64,000 bases of DNA from Pontibacterium granulatum (GCF_029961155.1 NZ_JASBRH010000023.1:1-64000), one strand, 5' to 3'. Shown: positions 30,574 to 39,318, numbered from the stretch's first letter. The notes: a model not told the origin generated them from the sequence alone. Numbers and translations: made by a program.

Positions 30574-31410
30574 TCAGTTGTATCGATGGATACGAAGGCT
30601 GGGTAGAAATGGAATAGGGTCGATCTGTAGGTCGCTACGCTCCACGCGTTGTCGCTTCTCGGGTGGATTTATATCAGGTTCGTTGTGGTCTGGAAACGGT
30701 TGGTCAGAATCCAGTGGAAACAAAATCGGCAGCGGACAATTGCGGGCTTTGCGAACAGTATGGGTTTTATACTTCCATGCAATATTTGCGCGCATCACCG
30801 GGACTTGCGGTTGCAGCTGTGCCAGCAGTTCACCAGGTTTGAGATTGCTGAGTGCTGCAAGTTGCATCTGAACATGTGTTTGGCTGGTGTCTAGCTTAAG
30901 GAGCATCGCTTCCACCTGAGGGATGGTCAGCTTCCTTATGCTTCGCCCGCTTGTGTACCAGCTGAAACCCACTTGAGACGGTGTCTTATCCAGAATGGGG
31001 ATTTGGCGATAGCACTGCTTTAGGTGCAGTCGAGCAAGACCGCTGCGATTGAGCTTCTCTGCGACAGCGCTTGAGCGCTTCTGGAGTAACTCCCCGGGGA
31101 GCGACCCCGTGTGCTTCTTGTAATCGCCGATCGCTTTCTTAAACAGGCTTTTTTGTGAGTTGATTCGTTCGGCTTGCTGGATTAGGTCGGTGCTACAGCC
31201 TATCAAGCCCCAGCGACTGCGGGTTTCGCGACCGTCGGTGCCGTCTTGGTACCAGATGTCGGAATAAAGTGCAGCGAGCTCTGTGTAAGGGGAAACAGCG
31301 TTCGGGAACCAGCAGCGGGGTTGTTCCTGCAGCAGTCGTTTTGCGAACTGCTGCAAGTGGTGGTGCATCAGATCAAAACTCTCAAGGATTGAGAGTTCCA
31401 GTGAGTTCAT
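30574..31410 (-). CDS. tus: Tus-like DNA replication terminus site-binding protein
   Basis: The 278-residue protein aligns by eye with remembered E. coli Tus (309 residues) through its length. Matching blocks are FDLMHHHLQQFAKRL (residues 12-26), LIQQAERINSQKSLFKKAI (76-94), the GL...CYRQIPIL stretch then QVGFSW and IRKLTIPQVEAMLLK (124-172), PVMRANIAWKYK and CPLPILF (204-231), and the end PIPFLPSLRIHRY. Tus binds Ter sites and blocks replication forks from one side. By this alignment the Tus residue H144, which grips the flipped cytosine, falls on K119, so the lock may differ. Its ATG overlaps the PilZ stop (TAATG), implying coupling. A longer in-frame start exists, but it lies inside the PilZ gene. 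Known Tus genes are mainly enterobacterial or plasmid-borne. Family fairly sure; activity unproven. Confidence 0.78.
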   Translation of the reverse strand: MNSLELSILESFDLMHHHLQQFAKRLLQEQPRCWFPNAVSPYTELAALYSDIWYQDGTDGRETRSRWGLIGCSTDLIQQAERINSQKSLFKKAIGDYKKHTGSLPGELLQKRSSAVAEKLNRSGLARLHLKQCYRQIPILDKTPSQVGFSWYTSGRSIRKLTIPQVEAMLLKLDTSQTHVQMQLAALSNLKPGELLAQLQPQVPVMRANIAWKYKTHTVRKARNCPLPILFPLDSDQPFPDHNEPDINPPEKRQRVERSDLQIDPIPFLPSLRIHRYN

Positions 31411-31997
31411 TATTGCAGGCTGTCTTCGTCGACCAGGCGTTCCTGGCGGCGCTGCTGGCTTTGTAGCAGCATAACCTGTCGCGCCAGTAGAGCGCGGCAA
31501 TTTTCCGGCAAGCGTACGAACTGGATGCCTATTTTGTAGTGGCCGTTGGAGCATGGGATGATGCGGCGAACTTTGGCGTAAAGCAGCAGGCCGACACAGG
31601 TTTCAGGGAAGATCAGTTTGATCGCCAGGTACTGACCCGGTTCAAAGGTTTCCGGGTATTCGAACATCATGCCGCCTTCGGAGAGGTTAATCTCCTGAGA
31701 CAGGATCTGTTCCAGTTCAATGCCGTTCACCGCGATTGCTTTTGCGATGGTGTCTATCTTGCGGTGCATTAGTTGCAGGAATGCGGCTGTATTTGCATCT
31801 TTTTCTGCAATCTTCCTCAGCAGGTGGTCACCTTCAGCATCAAGATCCTGTAACTGGCTTAACAGCAGGAAGTAGGGAGAAACTTCAAACTGAACCGGTG
31901 TGGGGTTTTGTGCAATTTCCTCTTCGCTGATCATCTTCAGCTCAATTGATACTTGGTGATCAATACGGAAAAATTTTCGGCGTTCCTGGTCCTGCAT
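31410..31997 (-). CDS. PilZ-domain protein, likely c-di-GMP binding
   Basis: A 195-residue protein with both PilZ ligand motifs: RKFFR (R7 to R11, the RxxxR arginines) and NLSEGG (residues 104-109, the [D/N]xSxxG motif). Between them lies an unusually long, probably helical stretch of about 90 residues, longer than in a minimal PilZ domain. PilZ proteins sense cyclic di-GMP and act on motility, polysaccharide or attachment. A PilZ protein (remembered as PA2989) is in the same place beside lolCD in P. aeruginosa. Here it is translationally coupled to the Tus-like gene. Confidence 0.87.
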   Translation of the reverse strand: MQDQERRKFFRIDHQVSIELKMISEEEIAQNPTPVQFEVSPYFLLLSQLQDLDAEGDHLLRKIAEKDANTAAFLQLMHRKIDTIAKAIAVNGIELEQILSQEINLSEGGMMFEYPETFEPGQYLAIKLIFPETCVGLLLYAKVRRIIPCSNGHYKIGIQFVRLPENCRALLARQVMLLQSQQRRQERLVDEDSLQ

Positions 31998-32107
31998 CCA
32001 AATAGCCCTAATTTAAGCATTGCTCTGGGGGTTGTAATCACTCGAGTATAACCAATATTTCACTGAATTTGTTAGAGAAATTATCCTTTCTATGCTTTAA
32101 TCCGGCC
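31998..32107. promoter_or_regulatory. Divergent promoter region between the pilZ/tus-like unit and lolC
   Basis: These 110 bases must serve both divergent units. Within them GGTTGTAATCAC (32030-32041) shares the GTTGTAA core of Ter sites and the preceding G, but departs afterwards. No clear -35/-10 pair was assigned. Confidence 0.4.
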
Positions 32108-33355
32108 ATGTTTAAGCCACTCTCAGTATACGTTGGTCTGCGGTACACGGCGGCCAAGCGTAGTAATCATTTCATCTCTTTTATCTCTCTCGCGTCGATG
32201 CTTGGGCTTATGCTTGGCGTTGCCGCATTGATCGTTGTTCTCTCAGTAATGAATGGCTTCGATCGCGAACTTAAACAGCGCATTCTGGGCATGGTTCCTC
32301 ACGCGACTATCACTGAATTAGGTCGTCCTATGGAGGGCTGGCAGGCCGTGAAGGATAATGTCGAAGACTCATCCGAGGTTTTGGCGGCCGCGCCTTTTAT
32401 TCAGGCGCAGGGGATGCTGACCAACCGCGGTGTCGTGCGCGGTGTAATGGTGTACGGAATCGATCCGGAGAGTGAGCGGAAAGTCTCGATTTTGGGCAAC
32501 CATATCAAGTCCGGTTCATTGGATAAGTTGAATAGCCAGCGATTCGGTATTGTGTTGGGTGATCTGCTTGCCCGCTATCTTGGGGTGCGCGTTGGTGACA
32601 AGGTGACGCTGGTTTTACCGGAAGCCTCTGTGAGCGTGGCCGGGATGGTGCCCCGATTGAAACGATTTACCGTTGTCGGAACCTTTGAGGTGGGTGCTGA
32701 GCTGGATGCATCGCTGGCGTATATCTCCATGGGCGACGCAGCAAAGATTAAGCGTTACATGGGTGATGCGATAGACGGTATCCGTATTAAGTTTGATGAT
32801 CTGTTTGCAGCGCCGCAGAAAGCACGACAGATCGCCAATACGCTGGACGGTTACTACCGTACCAGTGATTGGACCCGCACCCATGGCAACCTTTTTCAGG
32901 CAATCCAGTTAGAGAAACGGATGATCGGTCTGTTGCTGTTCCTGATCGTGCTGGTTGCGGCATTTAACATCGTATCTACGCTGGTTATGGTTGTAACTGA
33001 CAAGAAAGCGGATGTGGCTATCCTACGCACTTTGGGCGCAACTAAAGGGCGTATCATGCGTATCTTCATGGTTCAGGGGACGGTGATTGGCATTGTTGGT
33101 ACAGTGCTGGGTGGTGCATTGGGAATCTCCCTGGCATTGACCGTGTCTGATCTCGTGGCATGGGTTGAACGTACCTTTGGTATCGAATTCCTGAGCGCCG
33201 ATGTTTACTTCATCAGTTACCTGCCTTCTGATCTTCAGTGGCCCGATGTGTTTACCATCTGTGGTTCTGCATTGATTATCAGTTTCCTGGCGACAATTTA
33301 TCCTGCCTACCGAGCAGCCAAGACACATCCGGCGGAGGCGTTGCGATATGAGTGA
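32108..33355 (+). CDS. lolC: Lipoprotein-releasing ABC transporter permease LolC/E type
   Basis: The Lol complex extracts outer-membrane lipoproteins from the inner membrane and hands them to LolA. The 415-residue protein begins MFKPLSVYVGLRYTAAKRSN, the usual LolC/E start, with a first span at about residues 25-50. A large periplasmic domain follows, and three further spans occupy the C-terminal part (LLLFLIVLVAAFNIVST, the FtsX-like DKKADVAILRTLGA loop, and LIISFLATIYPAYRAAKTHPAEALRYE). I start at 32108 rather than at an earlier in-frame ATG, because the extra residues do not look like the family. It overlaps lolD by 8 bases. Confidence 0.93.
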   Translation: MFKPLSVYVGLRYTAAKRSNHFISFISLASMLGLMLGVAALIVVLSVMNGFDRELKQRILGMVPHATITELGRPMEGWQAVKDNVEDSSEVLAAAPFIQAQGMLTNRGVVRGVMVYGIDPESERKVSILGNHIKSGSLDKLNSQRFGIVLGDLLARYLGVRVGDKVTLVLPEASVSVAGMVPRLKRFTVVGTFEVGAELDASLAYISMGDAAKIKRYMGDAIDGIRIKFDDLFAAPQKARQIANTLDGYYRTSDWTRTHGNLFQAIQLEKRMIGLLLFLIVLVAAFNIVSTLVMVVTDKKADVAILRTLGATKGRIMRIFMVQGTVIGIVGTVLGGALGISLALTVSDLVAWVERTFGIEFLSADVYFISYLPSDLQWPDVFTICGSALIISFLATIYPAYRAAKTHPAEALRYE

Positions 33356-34049
33356 TCCAATTCTGTTGGCGGAAGGTGTAAGCCGTGTTTATACGGAAGC
33401 GGGGCATGATCTCAAGGTGTTGGATAACCTGAGCTTCACTCTGCAAGCAGGCGAGCGGGCAGCGATTGTAGGGCAGTCCGGTTCTGGTAAGAGTACATTG
33501 CTCAATATCCTGGGAGGCCTGGATCTGCCAAGCAGTGGTCGGGTCAGTGTCGGTGGTAAGGATCTGCATCTGCAGTCAGAAAAAAGTCGCGCACGTATCC
33601 GTAATGAGAAACTGGGTTTTGTGTACCAGTTTCATCATCTTCTGCCGGAATTTAGCGCACTTGAAAACGTATCTATGCCGCTGCTGCTGCGTGGAGAACG
33701 TATCCGTGATATCAAAGAGCGCGCCGCTAATATACTGGAGCGCGTAGGCCTGGAAAAGCGTCTAACTCACAAGCCTGCACAGTTGAGTGGTGGTGAGCGT
33801 CAGCGTGTTGCGATCGCCCGCTCTTTGATTGGCGAGCCCGCATGTGTATTGATGGACGAGCCAACCGGCAACCTGGATCGGCAGACGGCGGAAGATGTTC
33901 AGCAACTGATCGAGGAGCTGAACCAGAGTCTTAATATCGCGTTTGTGATCGTGACCCACGATCTGTCGTTGGCGCATCGTACCGGTAAGGTGTACGAGTT
34001 GCGCGATGGTGGATTGTTCCAGCAGCACGAGATTCCGGTTGAGGACTGA
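33348..34049 (+). CDS. lolD: Lipoprotein-releasing ABC transporter ATPase LolD
   Basis: LolD is the ATPase of the lipoprotein-release transporter. The 233-residue protein has Walker A GQSGSGKST (about residues 43-51), the signature LSGGERQRVAIARSL, Walker B VLMDEPTGNLD, and the H-loop VTHD. FHHLLPEFSALENVSMPLLL is a LolD-specific stretch. It overlaps lolC and is followed by a terminator. No lolE follows, unlike E. coli lolCDE. Confidence 0.96.
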   Translation: MSDPILLAEGVSRVYTEAGHDLKVLDNLSFTLQAGERAAIVGQSGSGKSTLLNILGGLDLPSSGRVSVGGKDLHLQSEKSRARIRNEKLGFVYQFHHLLPEFSALENVSMPLLLRGERIRDIKERAANILERVGLEKRLTHKPAQLSGGERQRVAIARSLIGEPACVLMDEPTGNLDRQTAEDVQQLIEELNQSLNIAFVIVTHDLSLAHRTGKVYELRDGGLFQQHEIPVED

Positions 34050-34089
34050 GCCGCTAGTAGGGCATCTATCCCATTTTCCACCGCACAAT

Positions 34090-34124
34090 AAAAAGCTTCC
34101 GATCTTGCGATGGGAAGCTTTTTT
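34090..34124. terminator. Bidirectional terminator between lolD and the DUF2062 gene
   Basis: AAAAAGCTTCC pairs with GGAAGCTTTTT across a twelve-base loop, with T and A tracts on both sides; it lies between convergent genes. Confidence 0.88.
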
Positions 34125-34137
34125 GTTTTTGCGCTGC

Positions 34138-34665
34138 TTATGGCTGCACGTTGCGACTTTTGTCTTTACGTCTCTTCCAGCTCCGGTTTACATGCCAGAC
34201 CCAGAAACGGTTGATACTGAAGTAGGCCAGGATGCTGAATACCACACCACAGATTACCGAGCCAAACAGCAATGGCCACCAGATCAGCGACAGGCTTTCG
34301 GTCAGCCAGGTCATTGAGAGCTCAAACTCAATGTCGCCGCCGGAGCTACCAAGCAGGAAGTCGCCCACTAGATATGTACAGTAAAATATGGGTGGCATCG
34401 TCAACGGGTTGGTCAGCCAAACCAGTCCCACAGATATAGGCAGGTTGCTGCGACATATTACAGCCATGATGGCAGCAACGATCATCTGCGCCGGAATCGG
34501 TAAAAAAGCACAGAAAAGTCCGACCGCGAATGCCCTGGCAACCGATCTACGTGTCAAATGCCATAGATTCGGGTCGTGCAGGTGGCGTCCGAGCCAGCTG
34601 AGATGCTTATGCTCACGAAGCGTGCGCTCGTCGGGCATGTATTTTTTGATGAGTTTGCGCGGCAT
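34138..34665 (-). CDS. DUF2062 membrane protein
   Basis: The 175-residue protein matches the DUF2062 family: a basic start (MPRKLIKKYMPDERTLREHK), then VARAFAVGLFCAFLPIPAQMIVAA, the conserved TNPLTMPPIFYCTYLVG stretch, and a basic C-terminal tail. Two to three spans are visible. The biochemical role of the family is unknown. A longer start at 34731 exists, but the extra 22 residues lack family similarity. It is divergent from comEC; the same position next to comEC is known from Pseudomonas. Confidence 0.87.
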   Translation of the reverse strand: MPRKLIKKYMPDERTLREHKHLSWLGRHLHDPNLWHLTRRSVARAFAVGLFCAFLPIPAQMIVAAIMAVICRSNLPISVGLVWLTNPLTMPPIFYCTYLVGDFLLGSSGGDIEFELSMTWLTESLSLIWWPLLFGSVICGVVFSILAYFSINRFWVWHVNRSWKRRKDKSRNVQP

Positions 34666-34734
34666 TGGGGTCGCACTTATAGTAGTGACCAAAGACGCTC
34701 GTATTATGCATTCTCGATAAAGGTAAGCCAACTG

Positions 34735-36957
34735 ATGAGATCAAGGATGATCGCTTATGTGGCTGGAATTTCTACTATAGTCTGGCTGCCACAGCTCCCT
34801 TCGCTGGTAATTCTTCCTGTTTTAATAGTGCCGCTTTTATTCAGGCGACGTATCCCGGTTATGTTTTCTGCCTTCTTGTTGGGGGTGGTCTGGAGTTTAC
34901 TCTGGTGTCATTGGCAGTTGGGGCATCGACTGGAGGCGTCCTCACTGAAGTCTGACTGGGAGCTAACTGGGGTCGTAAAGGGATTGCCCCAGCAGCAAGG
35001 GAGGCAGTTGCGCTTTGTGCTTCAGGTTGAAGAGATTAAGCCGTTGAACGGTGCGCAGCTTAGCTCCGGGCTTCCTCGTTTAGTGCGCTTGAGTTGGTTT
35101 AACGCGCCCTTCGAAATAAAGCCAGAACAGCGGCTGGCATTAACAGTACGTCTCAAGGCGCCGCATGGCTATGCCAATCCGTACGGATTCGATTACGAGT
35201 TGTGGCTGCTCGCGGAACATATTGATGCGACGGGTTATGTAAGGGCCTGGCGCAGCACTGAATCAGCAGAGGGTTGCTTTGTCGATTGTCTGCGGGAGCG
35301 TATCGCAGGGGTCGTCAAAACGCGTTATGGGCCAGAGGCGCCTTTGGTGCTCGCGATTACTCTGGGTATTCGGGACCTGTTCGACGATACCCAGTGGCAA
35401 CGGCTGCGTGCGACCGGCACCATCCACCTGGCAGTGATCAGTGGGCTTCACCTGGGATTTATTGTGGGGTTGTGTCTTGTACTGGTTAAGGGGCTTTCGT
35501 ATGTGGTCGCGCCTCGATACCTGCGTCCCGCAGGTATGCTGCTCACCTGTGCTGCTGCGTTCGGCTATATGCAGCTGGCTGGAGCGGGACTGCCGACGCA
35601 GCGTGCATTTATCATGGTGGCGGTGTTTCTGCTTGCTCAGTGGCGATTATGGCACATCGATCTCTGGTCGCGTTGGTGGTTGGCGATGGCCATTGTGCTG
35701 ACGGCGTCTCCTGTCGCGACCCATCAGGCCGGTTTCTGGTTGTCCTTTGGTGCGGTAGCCGTGCTGCTTTGGTTTGCGGGCTATCGGCTTCGTGATTTGG
35801 TTGGCTGGCGGGTTCAGAGCGGAATATTTATTGGCATGACACCGTTGTTGATCTGGATGTTTGGTGGTTTTTCCTTGGTGGCTCCGTTGGTCAACTTGAT
35901 CGCTATTCCGCTGATGGCGATCATATTGACGGTTACCGTGGTTGATATGGTTCTGGCGGGTTTGGGTGTGTCGGTACTGTTGCCGATCGTCGAGGGCGTG
36001 ATCGCTTGTTTCTGGTGGCTGATTGAATTCGCGGCGGGGTTTCAGGTTGATATCTGGCGTCCACCTGCGCTTTCCATGCAGTATCTGCTTTTGGCTCTGG
36101 TTGGTTCCTTTCTGCTGATTCAGCCGAGAGGTGTGCCTCTTAGGTGGTTGGGGGTCCTGCTGTGGTTGCCGATGTTGTTGGGTGGTGTAAAAGATGTTCG
36201 GGAGTCTGGTTTTGAGGCTTGGGTATTTGATGTAGGGCAAGGAACGGCGGTACTGGTGAAGGCTGGGGGGCGTCATGTGCTGTATGACACCGGACCGGGT
36301 TTTCCAAATGGGCATAGTGCATACCGTCATACCCTGGAGCCCTATTTTGATGCGATGAGAATTCAAAAACTGGATCGTCTGATCCTGAGTCATGACGATC
36401 TGGATCATACCGGAGGGCATGCGGCGTTGTTGGCGCAGATGGGGGTTGAGCACGGTACGACTGGCAGTATAAAAGTTGCAGATCAATACGGCTATCAGAA
36501 CTGTAAGTCTGGTGATGTTTGGCGCTGGGGTGATGCCGAGTTTGCCGTTTTGGCTGGCAGTGGCGGCGGTACGGACAATAACAGTTCCTGTGTGTTGCGG
36601 GTTGACGATGGCGTGTGTTCGCTATTGTTGCCGGGAGACATTGATCAGGACATGGAGCGCGCTCTGGTGCCGGGATTGGCCCCTGTTACCTGGTTGCTCG
36701 CCTCCCACCATGGTAGTAAAACCGCGACGGGAAGTGAGTTTTTGCAGGCTTCGCAGCCGGAGGTTGTGCTGTTCAGCGCGGGCTACGCCAATCATTTTCG
36801 ACATCCCGCAAAGGAAGTGGTACAGCGCGTGGAGCAGCAGGGAGTGGAACATCGGTTAACGGCATCTGAGGGGGCGCTTCATTTGATCTCAGATGGAGCA
36901 ACGTGTCGTATTGAAAGCTGGCGGGGTGTGCGGCGCCGCTTCTGGTCAGGCTACTAG
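34735..36957 (+). CDS. comEC: ComEC/Rec2-type DNA uptake channel
   Basis: ComEC is the inner-membrane channel that brings single-stranded DNA into the cytoplasm in natural transformation. The 740-residue protein has an N-terminal membrane region with an OB-like external domain, the competence domain (AISLG-like VISGLHLGFIVGLCLVLVKG, GLPTQRAFIMV), and a C-terminal metallo-beta-lactamase domain. In that last domain DVGQGTAVLVKAGG, SHDDLDHTGGHAA and SHHGSKTAT carry the expected metal ligands. I choose ATG 34735; an ATG four codons later is possible. Orthologues exist in many species never shown to be competent, so uptake is an inference. Confidence 0.93.
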   Translation: MRSRMIAYVAGISTIVWLPQLPSLVILPVLIVPLLFRRRIPVMFSAFLLGVVWSLLWCHWQLGHRLEASSLKSDWELTGVVKGLPQQQGRQLRFVLQVEEIKPLNGAQLSSGLPRLVRLSWFNAPFEIKPEQRLALTVRLKAPHGYANPYGFDYELWLLAEHIDATGYVRAWRSTESAEGCFVDCLRERIAGVVKTRYGPEAPLVLAITLGIRDLFDDTQWQRLRATGTIHLAVISGLHLGFIVGLCLVLVKGLSYVVAPRYLRPAGMLLTCAAAFGYMQLAGAGLPTQRAFIMVAVFLLAQWRLWHIDLWSRWWLAMAIVLTASPVATHQAGFWLSFGAVAVLLWFAGYRLRDLVGWRVQSGIFIGMTPLLIWMFGGFSLVAPLVNLIAIPLMAIILTVTVVDMVLAGLGVSVLLPIVEGVIACFWWLIEFAAGFQVDIWRPPALSMQYLLLALVGSFLLIQPRGVPLRWLGVLLWLPMLLGGVKDVRESGFEAWVFDVGQGTAVLVKAGGRHVLYDTGPGFPNGHSAYRHTLEPYFDAMRIQKLDRLILSHDDLDHTGGHAALLAQMGVEHGTTGSIKVADQYGYQNCKSGDVWRWGDAEFAVLAGSGGGTDNNSSCVLRVDDGVCSLLLPGDIDQDMERALVPGLAPVTWLLASHHGSKTATGSEFLQASQPEVVLFSAGYANHFRHPAKEVVQRVEQQGVEHRLTASEGALHLISDGATCRIESWRGVRRRFWSGY

Positions 36958-37066
36958 GGAGCATTGGCCTATGGTAGAGTAAGCCGCTGTAATTATAAGG
37001 GTTTAGTGGCCGGTTTTTAGGTCATTGCGCCATACTGTATCGCCTGTGTCTGGAGGCTGGGGTGTT

Positions 37067-37681
37067 GTGTTAGAGCTGGTGAAGTCTGGTGGTTGGTTAA
37101 TGATCCCGATTGTGGCCTGTTCAGTAATGGCTGTCGCAATCTGTCTTGAGCGCTTATGGTCGCTGCGGGCCTCCAGTGTAACGCCTCAGGGGTTGCTGCT
37201 GAATGTGTTGGAGGCGTATCGCAATAACACGCTGAAAGCTGAGCAATTGGCACGCATTCGCGCATCCAGTCCGTTGGGGCGCATCATGGTGGCAGGTATC
37301 AAGAATGCCTGTCACGGTCGTGATGTAATGAAAGAAAGTATCGAAGAGGCGGCTTCTGAGGTCATACACGACCTTGGGCGTTTCCTCAGTGCGTTGGGAA
37401 CCATAGCGGCAATCACACCCTTGTTGGGTTTGCTCGGAACCGTAATCGGTATGATCAAGGTGTTTAACGAGATTATGATCCAGGGTACCGGTAATGCCAA
37501 TATACTGGCTGGGGGTATTTCCGAGGCCCTGATTACAACCGCAGCAGGTCTGGCGGTGGCGATTCCCGCCCTGATCTTTCATCGCTTCTTCCTGCGTCGA
37601 ATTGATTCCCTGGTGGTGTCGATGGAGCAGCAGGCAGTGAAACTTGTCGAAACAATTCATGGCCAGCGTGAGCTGGACTGA
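37067..37681 (+). CDS. exbB: ExbB/TolQ-family proton channel protein
   Basis: A 204-residue inner-membrane protein of the MotA/TolQ/ExbB family. It begins, in translation, with LELVKSGGWLMIPIVACSVM, like Pseudomonas ExbB. Three spans follow, including LSALGTIAAITPLLGLLGTVIGMI and EALITTAAGLAVAIPALIF, the pore helices. With ExbD it converts proton-motive force to work at the outer membrane. I select GTG 37067, with TGGAGG at 37051-37056 upstream; a longer start would add about 14 residues unlike the family. No TonB gene is in the window, so the partner is unknown. Confidence 0.92.
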   Translation: MLELVKSGGWLMIPIVACSVMAVAICLERLWSLRASSVTPQGLLLNVLEAYRNNTLKAEQLARIRASSPLGRIMVAGIKNACHGRDVMKESIEEAASEVIHDLGRFLSALGTIAAITPLLGLLGTVIGMIKVFNEIMIQGTGNANILAGGISEALITTAAGLAVAIPALIFHRFFLRRIDSLVVSMEQQAVKLVETIHGQRELD

Positions 37682-37696
37682 ACCTGGAGCGGACGC

Positions 37697-38113
37697 GTGA
37701 AATTTAGCCGTCATTGCCCGGAAGAGGTCTCGGTCAACCTGACACCGCTCATCGATGTGGTGTTTCTGTTGTTGATCTTCTTTATGGTCTCCACCACGTT
37801 CACCAAAGAGACGCAGTTGGAAATTGATCTGCCTGGTGCCAATGCAGGTGCGCAGGAAAAACCGGTCGCGCACATCGAGATACAGATCAGTGCAGAAGGT
37901 GTGTATCACCTGAATGGCGAACCAATTGCGGACTCATCAGACATGGGGTTGCGCGCCGCGCTAGAGGCGGTTGAAGAGCCAGCCGGGGATACGCCGCTGG
38001 TTATCGCGGCTGATGCTGCAACTCCGCATCAGGCAGTTGTCACTGCGATGGATGTTGCTGGACAGCTGGGGTACACGCGTCTGAGCATTACCACGCAGGA
38101 GTTGGGCAAATAA
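37697..38113 (+). CDS. exbD: ExbD/TolR-family protein
   Basis: The 138-residue partner of ExbB has a short cytoplasmic start, one span (VNLTPLIDVVFLLLIFFMVSTTF, about residues 13-35) bearing the proton-carrying aspartate in LIDVV, and a periplasmic domain. It starts with GTG, preceded by GGAGCGG, 15 bases after exbB. lpxK follows within one base of its stop, so the ExbBD and lipid A genes form one unit, as in Pseudomonas. Confidence 0.93.
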   Translation: MKFSRHCPEEVSVNLTPLIDVVFLLLIFFMVSTTFTKETQLEIDLPGANAGAQEKPVAHIEIQISAEGVYHLNGEPIADSSDMGLRAALEAVEEPAGDTPLVIAADAATPHQAVVTAMDVAGQLGYTRLSITTQELGK

Positions 38114-38114
38114 C

Positions 38115-39131
38115 ATGAGCTGGCTTGAAACGCGCTGGTATCAGCAGCGTCCGGCACCGTTCTGGCTGCGTCCGTTGGAACAGCTCTACAGAAGCATTGT
38201 TGTAAAAAAGCGATCTGACTACCTGTCTGGAAAAAAACAGCCCTATAAAGCGGCGGTGCCGGTCATTATCGTTGGAAATATCACGGTGGGGGGCACAGGA
38301 AAAACGCCAGTGGTACTCTGGTTACTGGAACATCTTCAGGCAGCGGGCTTTAAGCCTGGCGTCGTCAGTCGTGGTTACGGGGCGAAGGCGCCATCCTACC
38401 CATTTGTTGTAACGTCGGACACCTTGCCTTCCGAGGGGGGCGATGAACCCTGTATGCTGGTGCGGCGTTCAGGCTGCCCGCTGGTGATCGATCCAAACCG
38501 TCCGGCGGCAGCGCGTCGCCTGCTGGAGCAGTTTGATTGTGATCTGATTATCAGTGACGACGGACTTCAGCACTATGCGTTGGAGCGGGATATTGAGCTG
38601 GTCGTTGTAGATGGACGGCGCGGTTTGGGTAACGGGCGTTGCCTCCCGGCCGGGCCGTTACGGGAACCGCCAGACCGTTTGTCCGACGTGGACTTTATTA
38701 TCCAGAACGGTGCTGGAGTGGGTGTCTCCGATGCATTTTCTATGGTGCTGGAGCCGACTGCGTTTGTGTCGCTGGACGGTGCCAAGCGTATTGCCGTTGA
38801 TCAGTGGCAGGAAAAACAGGTGCATGCAGTCGCGGGAATCGGAAATCCGGCACGCTTCTTTGATACACTTCGGTCTCAGGCTGGAATAGAGCCGGTGGAA
38901 CACCCCTTTGCGGATCATCATCCCTACAACGCGGAGGACCTGAAATTTGAGCAGGATTTGCCGTTGGTGATGACCGAAAAAGATGCGATAAAAGTCTCCC
39001 GCCTAAAAGAATTAGAGGGTTGGTACCTTGAGGTATCCGCCCGGCTGCCCGCAGAGTTTGAAGCGGCGCTGCTAAAGAAACTCGAACAGATTACCCATAC
39101 GGTAGAGAGTAATGGACAAGAAACTGATTGA
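38115..39131 (+). CDS. lpxK: Tetraacyldisaccharide 4'-kinase LpxK
   Basis: LpxK phosphorylates the 4' position of the lipid A disaccharide at the inner membrane. The 338-residue protein has the Walker [13 protein letters not shown] (about residues 55-66), [15 protein letters not shown], the DDGLQHYAL motif with the DD catalytic pair, and the [11 protein letters not shown] loop. The length matches the family (about 330). Its 3' end overlaps the following short gene by 20 bases. Confidence 0.96.
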   Translation: MSWLETRWYQQRPAPFWLRPLEQLYRSIVVKKRSDYLSGKKQPYKAAVPVIIVGNITVGGTGKTPVVLWLLEHLQAAGFKPGVVSRGYGAKAPSYPFVVTSDTLPSEGGDEPCMLVRRSGCPLVIDPNRPAAARRLLEQFDCDLIISDDGLQHYALERDIELVVVDGRRGLGNGRCLPAGPLREPPDRLSDVDFIIQNGAGVGVSDAFSMVLEPTAFVSLDGAKRIAVDQWQEKQVHAVAGIGNPARFFDTLRSQAGIEPVEHPFADHHPYNAEDLKFEQDLPLVMTEKDAIKVSRLKELEGWYLEVSARLPAEFEAALLKKLEQITHTVESNGQETD

Positions 39132-39297
39132 GATGCTGGTATGCCCGGTATCAAAAGCCCCTCTTGAGTGGAACCCTGAAACGCAGGAGCTGATCTGCAA
39201 AGCGAGCGGCCTGGCTTACCCGGTGCGCGACGGTATTCCGGTGATGCTGGAAGAGGAAGCGCGCAAGCTGACGCTGGAAGAGCGTGAGCGTAAATAA
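39112..39297 (+). CDS. Trm112-family (YcaR-like) small protein
   Basis: The 61-residue protein begins [20 protein letters not shown], with the [14 protein letters not shown] segment typical of the Trm112/UPF0434 family. The family folds as a small zinc-ribbon-like unit, though only one of the usual cysteine pair (CPVSKAPL) is evident. It sits between lpxK and kdsB in E. coli and Pseudomonas as well. Its cellular role is not established. It is coupled to lpxK by overlap and has kdsB 21 bases downstream. Confidence 0.9.
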   Translation: MDKKLIEMLVCPVSKAPLEWNPETQELICKASGLAYPVRDGIPVMLEEEARKLTLEERERK

Positions 39298-39318
39298 GGC
39301 AAGAAAGGGGATTCTGTT

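Noticed and set aside
32989-33004. GTTGTAACTGA inside lolC as a Ter site
   Set aside because: It encodes the conserved VVTDKK loop, and the upstream G and A/T positions of Ter are absent.
38404-38416. GTTGTAAC inside lpxK as a Ter site
   Set aside because: It codes for conserved LpxK residues and flanking bases do not match the Ter pattern, so a chance match is likely.
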